Below are positions 59,409 through 64,000 of a stretch of 64,000 nucleotides of DNA, piece after piece. Under the pieces are notes generated by a model. That model did no database searches. It saw nothing but the letters and a program-made list of their open reading frames with translations, and had not been told where the DNA came from. The stretch lies in the NCBI GenBank assembly GCA_029339505.1, contig JAQISU010000097.1, forward strand, positions 5,485,001 through 5,549,000. Direction: 5' to 3'. This stretch comes from Unio delphinus (taxonomy: Eukaryota > Mollusca > Bivalvia > Unionida > Unionidae). The position numbers and the translations under genes were made by a program. Every line of letters starts with the position of its first letter. Within the stretch, counting starts at the first letter, position 1.

Positions 59409-60180
59409 GACTTTATTTAGAGAAGGTAACTCATTAGTTACAGAACTAATCTACCTTGAAGCCTTCTATCTGTTATGTACAATATATACAATACATAAAC
59501 ATGAAGTGAAGAGTCTGGCTCAACACTAAATAATTAAGGAATTTTAAATTTCAAAGTATCAAGCCTGGAACACATGCACAGGCATCTGTAAAAACATAAA
59601 TATATAAAACACATAAAATATCATTCTGCATTGAAACATTCAGCTTTGAAAATGATGCAAAAATACAGACAAGCAGGCAGTATTTTTTTTTTTTGGTACT
59701 AGCACTGTTCAATTTTCTAAAGATTTCATCCATTTAAGACATTGATTATGAAAAGAAGAAATGCTAGGAGCCTGCCTTATGTCGCTGGGAATGTTGTTCC
59801 ATACTAATGGACCAGAATATTGAAAACTTTTTTAAACAATTCATTCTTTGGCCTTGGTATAATGGAATTTTTTCTTCTTATGGACCTTAAATTTGGAGTA
59901 ACATCAGCATCTCTTTGGTGAAAGATATTGCTTAGATAGACAGGAATGGATTTTCTGGATACTTTATACATCAATTTGGCTTTTCTAACAAATATTCTTT
60001 CATGTATTGTTAAAATCTTTATATTATTCATTGCATCCTGAAAAATGTCTATACATTGATTTGACCTTGCCACCAAATTATTTAAAACTGACATAGCCAC
60101 AAGACATTTTAAACAAGGAAGCACAGACAGGTAAAAGGACTGAGGAACAAGGACAGAAGAATTGTTATTGTGGGACATAA
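59341..60180 (-). mobile_element. 5'-truncated LINE, C-terminal RT region and 3' tail
   Basis: The minus-strand frame at 59804-60178 encodes the C-terminal region of a CR1-like non-LTR element: IHERIFVRKAKLMYKVSRKS, VYLSNIFHQRDADVT, RSIRRKN and IPRPKNELFKKV. After a frameshift it continues SGPLVWNNIPSDIRQAPSIS to a stop near 59717. A 3' UTR of about 300 bp follows, with AAATAAAGTC and a (TTA)n tail at 59341-59407. The reverse transcriptase palm is missing. It shares its 3' end with 39420-39640. Confidence 0.85.
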
Positions 60181-60541
60181 AATATTTGCTAAAGTTATTT
60201 TTAAAAAATCAAAGTACCCATGATACTGGCAGGTAAATATTACTTTCAATTCTTAACATTGCGTAAATTTTATCTGATTATTTTGTTAGAAATTAATAGA
60301 CCGTGATGAGAAGATCAGCTCTTAAGCAAAGTAAATCAGGGGACATAACTCCAATGAATAAAGAAGAAAATCACATGAACTCATCTAATATTTTATTTAT
60401 GTGACAAGTATTAAACAAACAATACCTGTTTTGCAGTACTTTTAGGTCAAACATGGACCATAACTCTAACAGATGAATCAGAATGCTACCAATCAAATTA
60501 TATCAACTAGTATAAATCAATCTTTCTCTCTTAAGTAATGA
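60181..60541. other. No feature recognised
   Basis: AT-rich spacer. More upstream LINE sequence may be hidden here. Confidence 0.45.
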
Positions 60542-60545
60542 TTAA

Positions 60546-61331
60546 CTCAATCGGCCCCAATCCTATCTGTACGCATGATTCAATTTCTGCATTCAATGGC
60601 TGATCCCGCCTATTTTCAAGGTCTGTTGACTGCATTCATTGGCTGATTCCATCTTCAGCTGTGGTTTATGCATGTTAGATAAAATGTCTCTGTTTGGTAA
60701 GAAATGGGTTTTTTCCAAGAATCAGATCATATTAAACCAATCAAAAATGATTTTATTTTCCTTTGTCCAAATTTGATTTGTATAGTTGCCGAGGGTTACT
60801 GATTCAGGGCAGTTTCACTAGACATGCTCTGCTCATGAAACATCGTAAATGATGGCCAATGTAAAAATGATTTTCTTATGATGATGAGAGCAAAAATGAG
60901 GCGTTTTTCGGGTTTGATCTCGAAAATATTGAGCAATTAGAGGAAATATATGTTCGGCAGTTGGATATTTTGCAAGATTTAGATTTGGACATAGAAGTTT
61001 CTGAGACTGAATCGTCATCAGAAGAAGAGGATGCTGATAGTGCTGACGACATGATATTTCTAAAAATGTTGCACATTATTTCATTGATTGTGTTAATTTC
61101 ATAAATAGTGTATAAATAAGTTGTGAAAGACTTTGACAAATAGGAATAATTGGTGAAAATTTTGTGGACTTTTATAAGTAGAGAAATTAAGGTAAGAGTG
61201 AACACATGTGCATGCTGTTTACAAAATTTTACAAACTGGTAAAAACTCATTTGGGCACTCAGCTAGACACAGCTTAATGCTGCTAGGGTACAGCAGCAAT
61301 GATACTGATAACAGTGCTGGGGCTGAATGAG
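60546..61331 (+). mobile_element. Non-autonomous piggyBac-type element, 786 bp
   Basis: TTAA flanks (60542-60545, 61332-61335) enclose CTCAATCGGCCCCAATCC and the inverse GTGCTGGGGCTGAATGAG. The interior aligns with 56384-57192. The acidic transposase start reads FFGFDLENIEQLEEIYVRQL and then VSETESSSEEEDADSADD, without the internal stop of the sister copy. The early part of the frame is disrupted and the catalytic domain is absent. Confidence 0.85.
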
Positions 61332-61441
61332 TTAAAAAGTAAGAACAGGAAGTCAAGTCTGGTCTTTTGCCTTGTATAGCTTTCAAAAGCATTTCCTTTC
61401 TAAGTGTTACTCAGATAATTAAAAACACCAGTTGTTCTTAC

Positions 61442-61617
61442 CATTGGTGACATTTCTGAAGTCTGCAACTTCACCTATTACTTCTAGCACAACTGGTGTA
61501 CCCCTTATGATCCAATCAGAGTCTACATGGAGAGAGATTACACTCAAATATGGTCCAAGGCTGCTGTAAACACTCCAAAAATATGGTGCCTGACCAAGTG
61601 GTAGAACCTCTAATGTC
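61442..61617 (-). CDS. Internal exon, start of a PKD-like domain
   Basis: This 176-bp minus-strand exon has a strong acceptor (TTTAATTTATTTTTCAG) and donor (CCAATG then GTAAGAAC). It begins with the third base of a codon and ends with one base. The translation contains TLEVLPLGQAPYFWSVYSSL, ISLHVDSDWIIRG and TPVVLEVIGEVADFRNVTN, with an N-glycosylation-like NVT. The end fits strand A of a PKD-like domain completed by the exon at 35187-35342. The donor phase (1) equals that exon's acceptor phase, and the acceptor phase equals the donor phase of 63330-63372. It is probably extracellular or luminal. The gene name is unknown. Confidence 0.65.
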
Positions 61618-62214
61618 CTGAAAAATAAATTAAAATTCACTTAGAAAATGGATTGAAATGTTACTAAGTACATGCATTTCTTTATATATAACATTCACTC
61701 TTTAACCAATTTCCACATATTATATAATTATATCCTCAATGTGTGGTCTATACATGCTACAAAATAGTTATTAATCTCAATTCCTGAAATGTTTATCTTC
61801 AGCTCACAATCTCAACATACAAGACAAGATTTTCAGTACATTTATAAAATCTAACAAAAAATTTGCAAACTGGAAGTCAAATGGTTCGAGTCTAAACAGG
61901 GAAATGCCCGAGTCTTCCTTGAAATAGTAAACTTGAATTTCTGGCTCAAGCTTCATTTCAGGATCCCCACCCCATCCCCAACATTTCAAATACCTATCAA
62001 ACAGCTGAAGGGTGAGTTACTAAAAAATTTGAGTGGTCATTTAGAGTTTTAGGTCAACAAGTCCTAATAACCTGATCAAATGGGACACTGGGGCAGAAAT
62101 CATTTCAGGAACTTATTGTAGATGATGACAAAAAAATGAAGATTTTATTACAGCAATCATAAAAAGTACAAGTGTATTTAATAGTATACCTTAACCCTGT
62201 TGGACAGAAATTTC
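61618..62214. other. Intron sequence, no feature recognised
   Basis: Between the proposed exons. A GGTTCGAGTCT word near 61882 may be a SINE scrap. Confidence 0.4.
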
Positions 62215-62308
62215 AATACTTAACATCTTCAACATCAGGCCAGGTGTTAAAATTAATATCAGGCCAGGTGTTAAAATTAATATTAGGCCAGGTGTTAAAA
62301 TTAATATT
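62215..62308. repeat. 24-bp minisatellite, 3-4 copies
   Basis: The unit contains CAGGCCAGGTGTTAAAATTA. Confidence 0.93.
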
Positions 62309-62323
62309 TGGTGTTCTCTAAAC

Positions 62324-62441
62324 CAGCAATTCCCAACCTTTTCAAATAACTTGTAAAAAATGTATGCGCACCTCCACATGCTAACAATTATACTTTTAGG
62401 CTCCATTAGAATAATCCCACTGCACAGATTGGGAACCAGTG
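62324..62441. mobile_element. hAT-type MITE, 118 bp, with 8-bp target duplication
   Basis: The left end CAGCAATTCCCAACCTTTT and right end ATTGGGAACCAGTG are inverted repeats of the hAT type. The flanks CTCTAAAC (62316-62323) and ATCTAAAC (62442-62449) match at 7 of 8 positions. It is non-coding. Its right end is part of the unit of the following array. Confidence 0.8.
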
Positions 62442-62850
62442 ATCTAAACCATTTCTGTACATACTGTCTGGTCTTAAACTCTGTGATAAATGGCCAGATT
62501 GGGAACCAGTGATCTAAACCATTTCTGTACATACTGTCTGGTCTTAAACTCTGTGATAAATGGCCAGATTGGGAACCAGTGATCTAAACCATTTCTGTAC
62601 ATACTGTCTGGTCTTAAACTCTGTGATAAATGGCCAGATTGGGAACCACTAATCTAAACCATTTCTGTACATACTGTCTGGTCATAAACTCTGTGATAAA
62701 TGGCCAGATTGTGAACCACTAATCTAAACCATTTCTGTACATACTGTCTGGTCATAAACTCTGTGATAAATGGCCAGATTGGGAACCACTAATCTAAACC
62801 ATTTCTGTACATACTGTCTGGTCATAAACTCTGTGATAAATGGCCAGATT
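62428..62850. repeat. 70-bp minisatellite, 6 copies, seeded at the MITE junction
   Basis: Each unit contains GATTGGGAACCA(G/C)T, the MITE right terminus, then ATCTAAACCATTTCTGTACA from the flank and CTGTGATAAATGGCCA. The first three units carry CCAGTG and the later ones CCACTA. Confidence 0.96.
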
Positions 62851-63059
62851 CTTTTTTTTCTTCCAGTGATATATTAAAAAATCTTTATGTCAGTCAAGTC
62901 TTAGCCATTTCTGCATTCATGGCACTTCATCTGACAAATGATTTTAACTTCCAGCTAAAGTTGGTCTCCTTGCCTGCATATTTCTAGATTCATGCCATTA
63001 GCCAAGACTGAACTCACAGATCATATATTAGAAGCAACATAAAGATGGTGAATTAAAGT
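62851..63059. other. Intron sequence, no feature recognised
   Basis: Short spacer with a T-rich run. Confidence 0.45.
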
Positions 63060-63275
63060 GGGAACTGGCTGTGTTACAATTTAAGCAGGATTATGTGTGG
63101 TACAATTTAAGCAGGATTATGTGTGTTACAATTTAAGCAGGATTATGTGTGTTACAATTTAAGCAGGATTATGTGTGTTACAATTTAAGCAGGATTATGT
63201 GTGTAACAATTTAAGCAGGATTATGTGTGTTACAATTTAAGCAGGATTATGTGTGTTACACTTTAAGTGGGATTA
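63060..63275. repeat. 24-bp minisatellite, about 9 copies
   Basis: Unit GTTACAATTTAAGCAGGATT plus ATGT, nearly uniform. Confidence 0.96.
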
Positions 63276-63329
63276 TGCTGCATTAAACTGCATCTGCCAA
63301 CTGAACTTCATGCAAAAGATAGTATTTAC

Positions 63330-63372
63330 CTGTAACTATAGATTGCTGGTGTCATTTTACTGTTGCCACATT
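63330..63372 (-). CDS. Short internal exon upstream of the PKD-like domain
   Basis: This 43-bp minus-strand exon lies between an acceptor (GCTCTCTGGTGACCTTTAG) and a strong donor (AGTTACAG then GTAAATAC). It reads CGNSKMTPAIYSY and ends with two bases that, joined to the first base of 61442-61617, give an arginine codon and a continuous reading frame. Phase agreement and the donor are good; the acceptor is moderate. A stop just upstream means that acceptor or a nearby one must be used. Confidence 0.45.
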
Positions 63373-63599
63373 CTAAAGGTCACCAGAGAGCAAACAGGTG
63401 ACACTTTTCACTTGCCAATTCAGGATTTGTTTAGTCACAAATACAACCATTTTAGTGGCAATTCAGAGTGTTGCCCATTAAAAAAAAAATCTTGAGAATA
63501 ATGTTCTCTTGCTATAGTTTCCACTTGAGGCACCAATAATTATAGATCCAGAGCCCTCATTTAAAAAGCTGAACTGTCCCAAGACAATTTCATCTCTGA
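63373..63599. other. No feature recognised
   Basis: Intron or upstream sequence of the proposed gene. Confidence 0.45.
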
Positions 63600-64000
63600 A
63601 TAACTACTTGATGTGATAGATTACAGGGTGGACAATTCTGCAGCCAGACAGCTAGAAGTAGTACTTGATGTGATTCATTAGAGGGTGTGTATTTCAGCAT
63701 CCAGACAGTTTCCAGAAGTACTTAATTGTGATATTTTACAGTGTGGATGATTCAGCATCCAGACAGAAGTACCTAGTGTATTATTTTACAGGGTGCATAA
63801 GTCTGCATCCAGAGAGTTTCAAGAAGTACCTTATGTGATAATTACAGTGTATACAATTCAGTAACAAGACAATTACAAGAGGTACCTGATGTTTTATTTT
63901 AGAGGGCATATAATTCACAATCAAGGTAGTTTTGATTTGATACATTACATGGCAAATGATTCAGCATCCAGACAGTTATTTGAAGTACTAGATGTAATAT
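63600..64000. repeat. Diverged minisatellite of about 58 bp running off the window
   Basis: Units contain CAGCATCCAGACAGTT and AGAAGTACTTGATGTGAT with variable spacing. About seven copies are visible, and the array continues past the right edge. Confidence 0.85.

Overview
This window looks like non-coding DNA from an animal nuclear genome, most likely a mollusc or another lophotrochozoan. It is AT-rich and has introns. It is packed with tRNA-derived SINEs, 5'-truncated non-LTR retrotransposons, cut-and-paste DNA transposon remnants, microsatellites and more than thirty independent minisatellite arrays. There is no bacterial-style gene packing. Species assignment is inference: the SINE and dispersed-repeat texture resembles bivalve or gastropod genomes, but I could not search a database.

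Host gene content is sparse. The best evidence is a minus-strand gene seen as short exons at 63330-63372, 61442-61617 and 35187-35342. All have consensus splice sites and compatible phases, and the last two join into a PKD-like (Ig-fold) domain. If this is right, most of the right half of the window is intron, including one of about 26 kb. A possible 6-nt microexon (45949-45954) and a less certain exon (35633-35932) lie inside that intron. Other possible coding remnants are at 12265-12663 (minus), 41584-41825 (plus) and 55455-55837 (plus, broken).

Layout. 1-13 kb: a 36-bp array, a 23-bp array split by an 818-bp dispersed element, a MITE, a 43-bp array with a SINE in it, and 60-, 67- and 19-bp arrays. 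13-25 kb: a LINE 3' end, a piggyBac-like fragment, more arrays, and an old LINE reverse transcriptase (22480 down to 19480) cut in two by a 2-kb Tigger/pogo element with TA duplications. 25-35 kb: an inverted-repeat element carrying its own minisatellite, a 1.1-kb array, decayed copies of the Tigger 5' region, and several SINEs. 35-40 kb: an exon, then a 1.56-kb pogo-type element nested in a SINE, carrying a 128-bp array just upstream of a TATA box and a truncated transposase start. 40-50 kb: 45-, 44-, 140-, 40- and 39-bp arrays. 50-64 kb: three SINEs, an LTR-like promoter region, two related piggyBac derivatives with TTAA duplications, a second LINE 3' end, a hAT MITE whose junction has expanded into a 70-bp array, and the two upstream exons.

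No obviously new enzymatic system is visible. The most interesting theme is minisatellite birth from transposon sequence: in at least four places an array unit can be traced to a transposon end, inverted repeat, promoter or UTR. A second theme is transposon nesting that can be read base by base. Most long open frames here are artefacts of repeat units whose length is a multiple of three.
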